NCBI GenBank assembly: GCA_900468625.1
Contig: UBUL01000017.1
Coordinates: 1-64,000, forward strand
Length of the DNA stretch: 64,000 bases
Origin: Hyphomicrobiales bacterium
GTDB taxonomy: Bacteria; Pseudomonadota; Alphaproteobacteria; Rhizobiales; Rhizobiaceae
Reading direction: 5' to 3'
Position numbers and translations under genes: made by a program
The notes under the pieces: model-generated
Database searches by the model: none
Told to the model about the DNA's origin: nothing
Seen by the model: only the letters and a program-made list of their open reading frames with translations
Part shown: positions 27,838 to 37,384 of the stretch, piece by piece
How the letters are laid out: each line of letters starts with the position of its first letter
How positions within the stretch are numbered: position 1 is the stretch's first letter

Positions 27838-28862
27838 CAGCGAACGTTTCCAGTCTTGCCGCTGATCTCGCTTGCCAGCTTGAGAGCGGCAACGAGGCTG
27901 TCTTCCTTGGCGATGCCCTTGCCGGCGATGCCGAAGGCCGTGCCATGGTCCGGCGAGGTGCGGACGAAGGGTAAGCCAAGCGTGACATTGACGGAATCGT
28001 CGAAGCCGAGCGCCTTGGCGGGGATCAAAGCCTGATCGTGATACATGCAGATGGCAACATCGTAGCGACGGCGGGCTTCATCATGAAACATGGTGTCGGC
28101 GGGCAGGGGGCCGAAAGCGTCGATGCCTTCGTTGCGCAGCCTATCGATGGCGGGACGGATGATCTCGTCGTCCTCCCTGCCGAGCGCACCGTTCTCTCCG
28201 GCGTGCGGATTGAGACCGGCAACGGCAAGGCGCGGCTTGGAAATGCCGAAGCGGACGCGGAGGTCGTGCTCGGTGATCCGGCAGGTCTCCACGATCAGAT
28301 CCGATGTCAGCGCCTCGGGCACCTCTCTCAGAGGAATATGGATGGTGACCGGGATGGCGCGAAGCTTCGGGCCGGCAAGCAGCATGACCGGCATGACCGG
28401 CTTTCCGGTGGCGCGCGTCGCGAGGTCCGCCAGGAATTCCGTATGGCCGGGGAAACCGAAGCCCGCATCATAAAGCACCGACTTGGCGATCGGGTTGGTG
28501 ACCACGGCGGATGCCCGGCCGCTCATGCTGAGGGAAACGGCCGTTTCGATGGCGGCAATCGTGCCCTTGGCGGTCGCTACGTGCGGTTCGCCGGCGAGGA
28601 CAGCCATTCCAGCTTCGATCGGCAGGATCGGCAGCGCATCGGGAAAGATATTGTGGGCATTTGCCGGATCGGCGATCGCAAGCGGTACGGCTAAGCCGAG
28701 CTGAGAGGCTCGTGCGGCTAGCACGGCGGGATCACCAAGAAACAGAAAGGGCGGTAAATCCAGCTCGCCGCGGCGAAGCCAGGCGGCGAGCGTGATATCG
28801 GGACCGATGCCGGCCGGGTCCCCCTGTGTCAGCGCGAGAGGGAGGGAAGAGCGCGTTGACAT
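27837..28862 (-). CDS. pdxA: 4-hydroxythreonine-4-phosphate dehydrogenase
   Basis: NAD-dependent enzyme of pyridoxal phosphate synthesis. The 341-residue protein opens with [15 protein letters not shown] and has GHTEFLADL and the metal-binding [13 protein letters not shown]. The chosen start is the ATG at 28862; the frame also allows TTG at 28868, directly after the surA stop. The surA-pdxA-rsmA order matches E. coli. Confidence 0.96.
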   Translation of the reverse strand: MSTRSSLPLALTQGDPAGIGPDITLAAWLRRGELDLPPFLFLGDPAVLAARASQLGLAVPLAIADPANAHNIFPDALPILPIEAGMAVLAGEPHVATAKGTIAAIETAVSLSMSGRASAVVTNPIAKSVLYDAGFGFPGHTEFLADLATRATGKPVMPVMLLAGPKLRAIPVTIHIPLREVPEALTSDLIVETCRITEHDLRVRFGISKPRLAVAGLNPHAGENGALGREDDEIIRPAIDRLRNEGIDAFGPLPADTMFHDEARRRYDVAICMYHDQALIPAKALGFDDSVNVTLGLPFVRTSPDHGTAFGIAGKGIAKEDSLVAALKLASEISGKTGNVR

Positions 28863-28868
28863 TATCAA

Positions 28869-29813
28869 TCAGCGATAGACGATCTGCGCCTTGGAGCGCA
28901 GTTCGTCCATATACTTCTTATCGTTGGCGCTCACACCCTCTGCTTTGTCCTTGCCGAGATCCTCGGCGCGGAACACGGCGGCTGCGGCCACGTCATCGTT
29001 GACCTGACGCTGCGAGCAAATGGCAACATATTCGATGCCACGATCGGTCACGATAGGCGTGGTCGTGTTGCCGGTAGCCTTCTCGAGCAGCGGCTTCCAC
29101 ATTTCGGGAACCTCCGGTGCGAGAACACGGCCGAGATCCTGAACGGAGACGTCATGCATGGTTGCAGCAAAGGCCTTCGCCTGGTCGCAGCCGGGGAACT
29201 TGGAACGCGACGCCTCGGCCTCGGCTTTGCGCTTGCTCAGAATGGCGTTCCGCTTTGCAGTCGGCACGACGAAAATGATCTGCTTCAGGAAATATTCCGT
29301 CGTGACCGGCTTCGTCTTGTTTTCCGTCATGCGCGTTACGAGATCGTCGTTCGACATGCGGCTCTTCGCACCGAAGCGTGCGTTGACCACGCGCGGCCAG
29401 CTCATGGAAACGGCGATATAGGATTTGAAGTGATCGACAGTGACGCCGGCCTTGTCGAGAATCTGGCTGAGCTGCGCGGTCGACATCTTGTTGCTGCTGG
29501 CGAAACGGCCGAAGGCAGCATCGACATCCGTCGTTGAAACGGACATGCGCAGGCGCGAAATTTCCGCGCGCTTCAGAGTCTCATCGACAAGCTGGTCCTT
29601 GGCGAGCTTGTTCAGATCGCCCTTCTGGCGCTGCAACTTGAGGAAGGCGACGCGCTTGGCAATATCGCCGGATGTGATCACCTGGCTGTTGACGAGGACT
29701 TTCACTTCGCTTGCCGCAAAAGCAACATCGCTGCTCGGCACGGCGAAGCTCGCCATAACCAGGGCCGCTGCGCCGAACAAGAGCGCGCGCATCGGTGTCT
29801 TTCCAGAAAACAT
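28869..29813 (-). CDS. surA: SurA-like periplasmic chaperone/PPIase
   Basis: A 314-residue exported protein with a signal peptide (MRALLFGAAALVMASFAVP, cleavage near AFA-AS at about 33), a SurA N-terminal domain (about 35-170) and one parvulin-like domain (about 185-290, ending TTPIVTDRGIEYVAICSQRQ). E. coli SurA is longer and has two PPIase domains, so this is a shorter version. It should help fold outer-membrane proteins such as the adjacent LptD. The ATG at 29813 follows AAGGGG; a TTG one codon earlier is less likely. Confidence 0.9.
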   Translation of the reverse strand: MFSGKTPMRALLFGAAALVMASFAVPSSDVAFAASEVKVLVNSQVITSGDIAKRVAFLKLQRQKGDLNKLAKDQLVDETLKRAEISRLRMSVSTTDVDAAFGRFASSNKMSTAQLSQILDKAGVTVDHFKSYIAVSMSWPRVVNARFGAKSRMSNDDLVTRMTENKTKPVTTEYFLKQIIFVVPTAKRNAILSKRKAEAEASRSKFPGCDQAKAFAATMHDVSVQDLGRVLAPEVPEMWKPLLEKATGNTTTPIVTDRGIEYVAICSQRQVNDDVAAAAVFRAEDLGKDKAEGVSANDKKYMDELRSKAQIVYR

Positions 29814-29847
29814 CAATTACCCCTTCCCAAAGGTCCTTTTTGCCGGC

Positions 29848-29896
29848 ATTGCGCCATATCGGCACGCCGTTGGCGCAATACGGCAAATTTGCGCCA
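29848..29896. repeat. Three TTGCGCCA motifs upstream of surA
   Basis: ATTGCGCCA (29848-29856) faces its exact inverse TGGCGCAAT (29871-29879) across 14 bp, and TTTGCGCCA recurs directly at 29888-29896. They lie 35-83 bp before the surA start. A regulatory role is possible but untested. Confidence 0.4.
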
Positions 29897-29980
29897 CATG
29901 TCTACATCAAGCGCGATGAATTGCAAAATCCTTGCGGCGAAACAATGACACTGCAGCGCGCGACCCGATTCGAAGCAAAA

Positions 29981-30002
29981 GAGCCGGCGCTGAAGCCGGC
30001 TC
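29981..30002 (-). terminator. Hairpin after lptD
   Basis: GAGCCGGC (29981-29988) and GCCGGCTC (29995-30002) form an 8-bp stem with a 6-nt loop, followed on the minus strand by TTTTGC. It is probably a partial terminator between lptD and surA. Confidence 0.65.
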
Positions 30003-30019
30003 CTTGCACTTTCGATCGA

Positions 30020-32404
30020 TCAGAATGTTGCGTCCTGAACGCTGCCGAGATTGACGTCGCCAAGCGTGCGGAAGGTTATGCGAGCACCAACGGACCAGTC
30101 GCTTGCCGAGTTGGCGGTCGTATCCTTCTTGTCGAGGAACGAGATGCTGAAGATCGTGCACTCGTCTTCATAGGAAAGACCGACGCCCTGACGGGTGACC
30201 TGATTATTGTTCAGATCGTAGCTGACCGTGCCGAAGACCGACCAGTATTCCTTGAACTTGATCTGCGCGCGCGACTGGATTTCGTCCTGATTGCTGGTGA
30301 AGCCGTACTGCGGCTGGGCGGCAATATGCGTGTAGATCAAGGATGTCTGGAACACATCGTTCGAGAAACCGACCGCCGTATCGCCGCGACGGAAGGCGAA
30401 GTCCTTCTCGTCGAAGCGGTAGGACTGAGACAGTGAAATGCCCTGCGGCGTCGTCAGACCGAACATCGTGACATAGTCCGAGCGCGTCGTTTCAAGCCCG
30501 GAATCCGAGCCGACGCCTGCCAGATCCGTCGTTGCGAACGAGTTTCTCCCGGCAAGCTGGTAGGATTGACCGAAGATGTGCTGCAGCTTGTAGCCATTGT
30601 CGAAGCTACCAGTGTAGCGCCATCCCACATTGGCTCGCGTGCCGCCTTCGACGCGGTCGAAGCCGGAGAACTTGTCGCGATCGAACAGGTTGGTCGCATC
30701 GAAGACGAAGCTCTGCGCATCCTCGTTCGGCAGGCGGCCCGCAAGCTGCTCGTCCGGGCGCACGTAGATCTGCGCGATCGGTTCGAACACATGCGTGCTG
30801 TTGCTTGTCGTGATGAGGAACGGATACTTGGCTTCAAGGCCCAAAGTCGCCATGCCGCGCGCGGCATAGTCACTGTTGTCATAATTGCCGGAGTAGGTGC
30901 CTGCCGCCGGCCCGTTCATGTCCAGGCCGTAGACGTCGCCGCGAAGTGCTGCCAGCGGCGTCAAAACCAAGCCCTGATCCGTGGTAAAGGTACGCTGCCA
31001 CTGCAACTCGGTGCTCAGGCGCGTATAATCTCCGGAAAGACCAAGATAGCGGTCGTTCAGGCTGGAATCGCCGAGAGCAGTGGTGGCGTCGAGTACGGAT
31101 GTCTTGTCACGCGACAGACGCGTGAAATTCATCGTCGCCGACAGCTCGCCTCCGTAAACCGACTTCGGATCGACATAGTGATAGTCGACGCTCGGATAGA
31201 CGTATGCCTGCTGCTTCTGCGCCGTGCTGTTGTTGTCGGCGTCCTGAATGTTGTAGTAGAAGGCGCGCATATCGAAGAAATTGCGCTTTCCGATGCCGGT
31301 CAGGTAGGCCTGGTTTGTATGCGTGCTCTGGTTGAGACCGTTGAGGCCGTAGGTACGCGAGAAGTTGTTGTCGCTCTGCGCCATGACATCCCAGCCGAAA
31401 GTCCAGCGGGGATTGATTCTGAAATCCCCCTTGGAGCTGATCATGCCGCGAGTCTTGTGCTCGGCATCGCTGGTGCCGGACGTGAAGGCGCCCGTATCCA
31501 TCTGGTTGATGCCGGCAACGCGCAGGATATGCGTGCCGTTCTCGAGACGCTGGCGGAACTCACCCTCGAGCAACAGACCCTGGTTGGTAAAGCCTGTCGC
31601 GGTAAGCGTCGCGTCCATGCTCGGTGAAATGACATAATAGTAGGGAACTCTTATGCCAACGCCGAGGCGCTGCGAGACGCTCGCCGACGGGAACAGGAAG
31701 CCGGACTTGCGCTTGACCGTATTGTCGGGAACTTCGATCCACGGAATATAGGCGATCGGCTGACCGAACAGTTCGAAGCGGGCATGTTCAAGCCGCACCG
31801 TATGGGTCACGCCGTTCTGAACGACGCGCTGGGCCTTGACCTGCCACAACGGCGCGCGGCCCTGTTCGGAGCAAGCCATACACGCGGTATAGACACCCTT
31901 CGTGAGAATGAGCTGGTTGCCGCCAACCCTTTCGCCCTTTTCGGCCACCATGCGCGTATTGTCAGGCATTTCGACGCGCAGGGCGTTGACGAAACCATCG
32001 GAAAAGCTGTCGGTGACATCCATTTTGTCACCATACATGCGATTGCCGTCCGGGGTGATCAGCTCGACATTGCCGAGAGCCATCATCCGCCCGGATTTCT
32101 GATTATATTCAACCTTCTGGGCGACCATCCTGTAGCCGCCATAGTTGATCTGGACCGCACCGCTTGCGGTGACGATCTGCGCATCCTTGTTGTAGACCAG
32201 TTCGTTGGACGAAAGGACCAGCTTTGAGCCTTCCGGCACCTTCACCTTGATAGGGGAGGTCGCAGCCCCGGCACTGCCATTGTTGTTATCATTATTAGCC
32301 TGGGCGTAAACCGCGACCGGGCTCATAATATATGCGCATGCAGCCGTGCCCGTGACGAGGGCAGCCACAATCTTTCTGATACTCTTGCGGTTGCCTGCCG
32401 CCAC
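30020..32404 (-). CDS. lptD: LPS assembly outer-membrane protein LptD
   Basis: Outer-membrane translocon that inserts lipopolysaccharide in the outer leaflet together with LptE. The 794-residue protein has a signal sequence, an N-terminal OstA/LptA-like beta-jellyroll (about residues 50-190) and a long C-terminal beta-barrel. Cysteines in YTACMACSEQG and near the C-terminus (YEDECTIFS) could form the disulfides that mature LptD needs. The start is GTG, directly abutting the lptG stop, with AGGAGGAC inside lptG as ribosome-binding site. Confidence 0.96.
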   Translation of the reverse strand: MAAGNRKSIRKIVAALVTGTAACAYIMSPVAVYAQANNDNNNGSAGAATSPIKVKVPEGSKLVLSSNELVYNKDAQIVTASGAVQINYGGYRMVAQKVEYNQKSGRMMALGNVELITPDGNRMYGDKMDVTDSFSDGFVNALRVEMPDNTRMVAEKGERVGGNQLILTKGVYTACMACSEQGRAPLWQVKAQRVVQNGVTHTVRLEHARFELFGQPIAYIPWIEVPDNTVKRKSGFLFPSASVSQRLGVGIRVPYYYVISPSMDATLTATGFTNQGLLLEGEFRQRLENGTHILRVAGINQMDTGAFTSGTSDAEHKTRGMISSKGDFRINPRWTFGWDVMAQSDNNFSRTYGLNGLNQSTHTNQAYLTGIGKRNFFDMRAFYYNIQDADNNSTAQKQQAYVYPSVDYHYVDPKSVYGGELSATMNFTRLSRDKTSVLDATTALGDSSLNDRYLGLSGDYTRLSTELQWQRTFTTDQGLVLTPLAALRGDVYGLDMNGPAAGTYSGNYDNSDYAARGMATLGLEAKYPFLITTSNSTHVFEPIAQIYVRPDEQLAGRLPNEDAQSFVFDATNLFDRDKFSGFDRVEGGTRANVGWRYTGSFDNGYKLQHIFGQSYQLAGRNSFATTDLAGVGSDSGLETTRSDYVTMFGLTTPQGISLSQSYRFDEKDFAFRRGDTAVGFSNDVFQTSLIYTHIAAQPQYGFTSNQDEIQSRAQIKFKEYWSVFGTVSYDLNNNQVTRQGVGLSYEDECTIFSISFLDKKDTTANSASDWSVGARITFRTLGDVNLGSVQDATF

Positions 32405-33490
32405 TTAGCCGTCCTCCTGATGAAGCAGGATCGTTGCTCCGAATGCCAATGCGACGATCACGGGTATCCATGTCGCCGCGTAGGGAGGAACCACTCCGCT
32501 GCTCCCGAATGCCTTTACAAGCACGGAGACAACATAAAGCACGAAGCCAGAGAGGATTCCACCCAGAATCACGGAGCGCGATTGATTGAATCTACTGAAT
32601 TTTAGGGACACGGTTGCCGCAATCAGCGTCATCGCCACCAGAAGGAATGGCTGCGATAATAGTGAATGAAACTGTGTCTCGAGGGCGTTGGTCGAGATGC
32701 CGAAGGAGCGTGCGACCTTTATTCGATTGGAAAGGTCATAAAAAGCAATGGTTTCAGGCTGCGCCAGGCGCTGTGTGACGAAATCCTGTTTCAGATTCGT
32801 ACGGACTTGTACCGAACTTCTGCGATCCGGTATTTCGCCGGGCCGTCGCTCGATGACACCGTTAAGAAGCCAGTAACCATCTTCCAATTTTGCCGACTGC
32901 GCGTCCTGTCGAAGGACGATATTTCCCTGTGAATCGAAGTGGATAAACACAACGCCCATCAGCGTCGTTCCATTGTCGAGAATGGCCTTGGCGCCGATGA
33001 TGGTGTCGTCTTTCCCGTCCGATTGGCGCAGCCACGGGATCGAAAGCCTGCTGTGATAGGAGGGGTCGCCGCGCAGGTCGGCCTCCATCGTTTCCGCCTG
33101 GCGCTGTCCCCATGCGGCCACCGGATTGAGGGCGAGCATGGTCGCCAATCCCACGCAGAAGGCGCCGACGATGAACGGCGTCATGAATTGCCAGACAGAG
33201 ATGCCGGCCGCGCGTGCGATGACCAGTTCGCGGCGCCGGTTGAGCGCAATCAATACCGTCATGCCGACGAAGAGCGAGATGAACGGAACCGTCTGCTGCA
33301 GAATGAACGGCAATCGGACGGCGGTCATCAACAGCCCGAGCGAGACCGTATAGCCGGGCAGTCCGGCAAGCCGGCCGGCGTTCTCGCTGAAATCGACGAG
33401 ATAGACGATAGAGATGACGCCCAGGAAAAACCAAAGCGTCGTCGCGATGTAACGCGCAAAGAAATAGCGCCCGAGCGTTCCGAAAATCAT
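32405..33490 (-). CDS. lptG: LPS export ABC transporter permease LptG
   Basis: One of two inner-membrane permeases that, with LptB, extract LPS and feed it to LptC-LptA-LptD. The 361-residue YjgP/YjgQ-family protein opens MIFGTLGRYFFARYIATT. It has three N-terminal helices, a periplasmic beta-jellyroll (about 130-250) and three C-terminal helices. Its ATG overlaps the lptF stop (ATGA); the much longer frame upstream lies inside lptF and is not used. Confidence 0.96.
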   Translation of the reverse strand: MIFGTLGRYFFARYIATTLWFFLGVISIVYLVDFSENAGRLAGLPGYTVSLGLLMTAVRLPFILQQTVPFISLFVGMTVLIALNRRRELVIARAAGISVWQFMTPFIVGAFCVGLATMLALNPVAAWGQRQAETMEADLRGDPSYHSRLSIPWLRQSDGKDDTIIGAKAILDNGTTLMGVVFIHFDSQGNIVLRQDAQSAKLEDGYWLLNGVIERRPGEIPDRRSSVQVRTNLKQDFVTQRLAQPETIAFYDLSNRIKVARSFGISTNALETQFHSLLSQPFLLVAMTLIAATVSLKFSRFNQSRSVILGGILSGFVLYVVSVLVKAFGSSGVVPPYAATWIPVIVALAFGATILLHQEDG

Positions 33491-34665
33491 GCACCGCTCC
33501 CGTTGGAGTTGCCCGGTGCAGCAGGCATGCGATCCTGAATCCGTTGCCTCCAGTTGCTGAGGCGATTGCGGATCGAAACGGGCATCGACATCCTTCGGCT
33601 CCTCAACAGGAGTATGATCGCGATAAGCGCCGAGATGATGTTGATCGCATAGAGAACGACGATGAATTTTGGGGAATTGTCGATCTGGTTCGTAGCGTAG
33701 AAATCTGCCCAGCGCAGCGCGAAGGATAGGGTCAGCGCCGATACCATCGGATGCAGGCGCGCCTCGCGATGCGACCGCGCGTCGCCTGCGATCACCAGGG
33801 ATATGAGTGCGAAGATTGCCGGCAACGCCCAATCGTTCAGACGACGATGCAATTCCGCCCGATAGTCGCCGGATCTTTGCTTATAGTCTGGATCGTTCGT
33901 GTCCGGATTGAACAGGAAGCCAAGGCCGCGATCGCTGGCCCGCAAGTTTGCCTGGCCGCGGCTTTGCGTCATGTCCGAAAGATCGAAGGAGTAGGAATCG
34001 AATTTGATGACGGAGACGTTGCCGTCGGGCGTCTTGCGATGAACTTCGCCGTCTTTCATCAGGAGGGATGAGCCGCTCGCATCGACAGCGCCTTCCTTCG
34101 CATAATAAATGAGATCGAAGGCGGGATCGCGGGAATCCACTACGAACAGGCCCTTCAGGATGCGCCCCGACAGGCGTTGCGAGATCTGAACGTAGAGCCC
34201 GTCCTCGATGCGCCGGAAATTTTTCTCTTCGATGACGGTCGACAGAAGGTCGGCATAGGCTTCAGCCACCATCTGGCGGGCGGCAACGCGAGCCTTGGGT
34301 TCGACCACATTGTTAACGAAGAACGAAAACACGCTGATAGCGATGGCGAGAATCATGACCGGGCGGATGATGATGCTGCGTTTAGCGCCCGCCGCCTCCA
34401 TGACGGTCAGCTCCGAATCGCCGTTCATTGCCGTCAGCGTCTGGGTGATGCCGATGACCAAGGCAAAGGGCAGAACGATCGGAATGATCGTCGGCAGGAT
34501 CAGCGTCGCGAGCTTCGCGAACGACCCCATCGACTGGCCGCTATCCGTCACGAGGTTGATGCGCTGCAGGACCTGGGTGGTCCAGATAATGGCAAGCACT
34601 GGCAGCAGCGCCACCAGGAACATCATACCGACACGCCGTACGATATATGTCTCGAATAACTTCAT
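33487..34665 (-). CDS. lptF: LPS export ABC transporter permease LptF
   Basis: Partner of LptG in the LptB2FG exporter. The 392-residue protein opens MKLFETYIVRRVGMMFLVAL, with six membrane helices split 3+3 around a periplasmic domain (LYVQISQRLSGRILKGLFVVD). Sixteen upstream codons of the frame are dropped. It is the first gene of lptF-lptG-lptD and lies about 100 bp from a PAP2 phosphatase on the same strand. Confidence 0.96.
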   Translation of the reverse strand: MKLFETYIVRRVGMMFLVALLPVLAIIWTTQVLQRINLVTDSGQSMGSFAKLATLILPTIIPIVLPFALVIGITQTLTAMNGDSELTVMEAAGAKRSIIIRPVMILAIAISVFSFFVNNVVEPKARVAARQMVAEAYADLLSTVIEEKNFRRIEDGLYVQISQRLSGRILKGLFVVDSRDPAFDLIYYAKEGAVDASGSSLLMKDGEVHRKTPDGNVSVIKFDSYSFDLSDMTQSRGQANLRASDRGLGFLFNPDTNDPDYKQRSGDYRAELHRRLNDWALPAIFALISLVIAGDARSHREARLHPMVSALTLSFALRWADFYATNQIDNSPKFIVVLYAINIISALIAIILLLRSRRMSMPVSIRNRLSNWRQRIQDRMPAAPGNSNGSGA

Positions 34666-34753
34666 GCCGGCCCTTAAACGCAACAGCTGTCGAGCAAGCC
34701 GACAGAGATTCACCCTCCTCTACGCTGTTTACGTTTTTTTGGCGACAACCAAC

Positions 34754-34781
34754 TCTCAAAAAATTCGTTAATTTTTTGAGA
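34754..34781. terminator. A/T-rich 12-bp hairpin over the PAP2 stop codon
   Basis: TCTCAAAAAATT (34754-34765) and AATTTTTTGAGA (34770-34781) are perfectly complementary around CGTT. The stop codon of the PAP2 gene lies inside the hairpin. Runs of A and T on both strands could give termination in either direction, and it also precedes the lptF promoter region. Confidence 0.5.
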
Positions 34782-35592
34782 TTCTTCCATCGTGTGTCGT
34801 TTGGGATAAAGCCAGCAAAGCGGCGAAGACGACGATGGATGACAGCCAGCCAAGGACCGCATCGGAGAGGTAGTGTCCGCCGAAGGCCACTCTGAGCGCC
34901 GCCATCAGGATGGATACTATTGTGATCGGCAGCGCCAAGACCGAGCGGAACGGCTGCGGGATGATGAAGATCAGGCAGAAAAGCCAGCCGGCAGCTGCGG
35001 CTTCGCCCGATATGAACGAACAGTTGCTGACGCATTTCCCAGCGAAAGACCCCGCATGCACGAAGTCGAGCGTGCCGCCGAAGAGATCGGTCTGTCGGGG
35101 ACGCGGCCGGCCGGAGAACGCCTTCAGCCACACATTGACGATCAGCACTGGCCCGACCAGCAGGGCGCCGAGAGCGATCTTGAGATTGCGTGCTCTAAGT
35201 CTGTTGAAGGTCGCGCCGTGATGCTGCCAGCATTGGATGAGCATCCAGACCAGAACGGCGGCGATGACATAAGGAAGCTGGAAGAATATCTCCCTCAATG
35301 GGCGCATGTACGGGTCGCTGCTGTAGGGGAAAATGCCGCAGATCTGATCGGGCTTGGCATTTGCGACGCATTGCTGCGGCAGGAAGAACATGTTTGCGAC
35401 GGCAAGATCGATTTGCGGAAAGAGTGAAAACAGGCCGAGCAGTATCCACCAGAGACACAATAAGGCGATAAAGGCATCACCGGCTGTGCGGGGCCGCAGA
35501 ATTTCGGGAAATCGATCTTCGCCGTGACGGCTGTTGAAGTCTGGGATCAAGGCGGCTTTCCGGAAAACACGATGCCGCCGGAAGGCGGCCAC
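34768..35592 (-). CDS. PAP2-family phosphatase, possibly acting on lipid A or undecaprenyl-PP
   Basis: A 274-residue membrane protein with about six helices and the PAP2 tripartite motif: KAFSGRPRPR, then CSFISGEAAAA, then LRVAFGGHYLSD (R-x5-H-x3-D). The middle motif reads SGE where classic PAP2 enzymes have SGH, so the general-acid His is replaced by Glu. Its place beside lptFGD suggests work on envelope lipids, as the rhizobial lipid A phosphatases LpxE and LpxF do, but identity with either is not shown. The apparent start is GTG with a weak ribosome-binding site. Confidence 0.8.
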   Translation of the reverse strand: MAAFRRHRVFRKAALIPDFNSRHGEDRFPEILRPRTAGDAFIALLCLWWILLGLFSLFPQIDLAVANMFFLPQQCVANAKPDQICGIFPYSSDPYMRPLREIFFQLPYVIAAVLVWMLIQCWQHHGATFNRLRARNLKIALGALLVGPVLIVNVWLKAFSGRPRPRQTDLFGGTLDFVHAGSFAGKCVSNCSFISGEAAAAGWLFCLIFIIPQPFRSVLALPITIVSILMAALRVAFGGHYLSDAVLGWLSSIVVFAALLALSQTTHDGRISKN

Positions 35593-35755
35593 ACTGTAAG
35601 CCTATCATAACTTTCATAGATGACAGGGCCGTTAATTCGGCGAACTTCCTTTGCGGCGGAATGCACGGCCAAAAGCTTGTATTCCCTGATGAAACCTAGA
35701 ATGATGATTGTGGGGAAACCTTCCTCAGTTGCTACGCATGATTATCGGAGCGGAA

Positions 35756-37252
35756 ATGTCTGTGAAATTCGAGATCTCGTTCGCCAAGTCGGCTCGCCTC
35801 AATGGCGGACTGGCCATTCTCCTGAAAAGCACGGACGGCGAGCTGCCGGCGGGCGCCGAAATCGTCGATCCGGCCAATATATTTGCTAAGGCCGCACCCG
35901 TGTCCGGCTTCAAGAGCAAGCAGCTGAGCAGCCTTGATCTTATCGCTCCGGAGGGCTCGCCGGCCGACCGGATCATCGTCATCGGTGTCGGCAGGGCGAA
36001 GGATCTGACGGCGCATGACTGGCTGAAACTTGGCGGCGCGGCCGCTGCTAAAATCCGCAATACCGACAGGGTCGCGATTTTTCTCAACGCGCCGAATGTC
36101 GAATTGGAGGGCAAGGAAGCTGCCGATTTTGCACTGGGTATGCTCCTGCGCGCCTATAGCTTCGATACATATAAGACAAAGAAGGGTGACGACGACGAGA
36201 AGAGCGGCTCCCGCAAAGCGGTGAAGGTCACCATCGTCACACATGAGGCGGCCGCCGCCAAGAAGCTCTACGCGACCTCGGAGGCCGTGGCCGACGGCGT
36301 GATTCTTGCGCGCGATCTCGTCAACGAGCCGCCGAACGTGCTCGGCCCAGTGGAATTTGCGGCCAAGGCCAAGGAACTGGAAAAGCTCGGTGTCGAAATC
36401 GAGATCCTGACCGAGCGCGAGATGCGCCGCCTCGGCATGGCCGCCTTGCTCGGCGTCGCGCAAGGGTCGGCCCGGCCCCCCCGGCTGGTGGTCATGCAAT
36501 GGAAAGGCGGCAAGGCGAAGGACAAGCCGGTCGCCTTCATCGGCAAGGGCGTCGTCTTCGACACCGGCGGCATCTCCATCAAGCCAGCTGCCGGCATGGA
36601 AGAGATGAAGGGCGACATGGGTGGGGCAGCGGCCGTCACCGGCCTTATGCATACGCTTGCTGCGCGCGAAGCCAAGGTCAACGCCATCGGCGTCATCGGC
36701 CTTGTGGAAAACATGCCCGACGGCAATGCACAGCGTCCGGGCGATATCGTCACCTCCATGTCCGGCCAGACGATCGAGATCATCAACACCGATGCCGAGG
36801 GCCGGCTCGTTCTGTGCGACGCGCTCTGGTACACGAACGACCGCTTCAAGCCGCAGTTCATGATCAATCTGGCGACGCTGACCGGTGCGATCCTTGTCGC
36901 GCTCGGCAACCTGCAGGCCGGTCTGTTCTGCAATGACGACAAGCTGGCGGGTGAGCTGACGGCGGCAGGTCTTGCGACCGACGAGCGTCTGTGGCGCATG
37001 CCGCTCGGCAAGGACTATGACAAGATGATCGACAGCAAGTTCGCGGACATGAAGAATACCGGCGGCCGCCATGCCGGTTCGATCACGGCTGCCCAGTTCC
37101 TCAAGCGTTTTGTCGGGGAGACGCCCTGGGCGCATCTCGATATTGCCGGTACGGCCATGGGCTCGGTCCAGGACGAGATCAATCAGTCCTGGGGCTCCGG
37201 CTTCGGCGTGCGCCTGCTCGACGAACTGGTCAGAGCCAATTACGAATCGTGA
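35756..37252 (+). CDS. pepA: Leucyl aminopeptidase
   Basis: M17 two-metal aminopeptidase that trims N-terminal residues from peptides. The 497-residue protein keeps every ligand expected from E. coli PepA: Lys264, Asp269, Lys276, Asp287, Asp346 and Glu348, the last two within NTDAEGRL (344-351). The start is the ATG before SVKFEISF, 16 codons into the frame, behind a GGAG. A RIME-like repeat follows the stop and can act as its terminator. Confidence 0.97.
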   Translation: MSVKFEISFAKSARLNGGLAILLKSTDGELPAGAEIVDPANIFAKAAPVSGFKSKQLSSLDLIAPEGSPADRIIVIGVGRAKDLTAHDWLKLGGAAAAKIRNTDRVAIFLNAPNVELEGKEAADFALGMLLRAYSFDTYKTKKGDDDEKSGSRKAVKVTIVTHEAAAAKKLYATSEAVADGVILARDLVNEPPNVLGPVEFAAKAKELEKLGVEIEILTEREMRRLGMAALLGVAQGSARPPRLVVMQWKGGKAKDKPVAFIGKGVVFDTGGISIKPAAGMEEMKGDMGGAAAVTGLMHTLAAREAKVNAIGVIGLVENMPDGNAQRPGDIVTSMSGQTIEIINTDAEGRLVLCDALWYTNDRFKPQFMINLATLTGAILVALGNLQAGLFCNDDKLAGELTAAGLATDERLWRMPLGKDYDKMIDSKFADMKNTGGRHAGSITAAQFLKRFVGETPWAHLDIAGTAMGSVQDEINQSWGSGFGVRLLDELVRANYES

Positions 37253-37269
37253 CCACCCGGATTTTGTGA

Positions 37270-37373
37270 GATAGAGCCTTTCCGCTTTTCTTCGAATCGC
37301 GAAAACTCTCTATCTTTTTTGTGACGCAATTCCGAAGGGAAAACCGCTTCGCACTTTTCCTGGAATTGCTTTA
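37270..37373 (+). repeat. RIME-like intergenic repeat, copy 1
   Basis: A 104-bp mosaic of two imperfect hairpins. The left one has GATAGAG (37270) pairing with CTCTATC (37308-37314), followed by TTTTTT. The right one has GCAATTCC (37326) pairing with GGAATTGC (37362-37369) around loop CCGCTTCGCAC. It is nearly identical to copy 2 at 52041-52146 in the opposite orientation. Size and two-palindrome build fit the Rhizobium RIME1 family as I recall it. Confidence 0.85.
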
Positions 37374-37384
37374 GAAGAGGCGCC

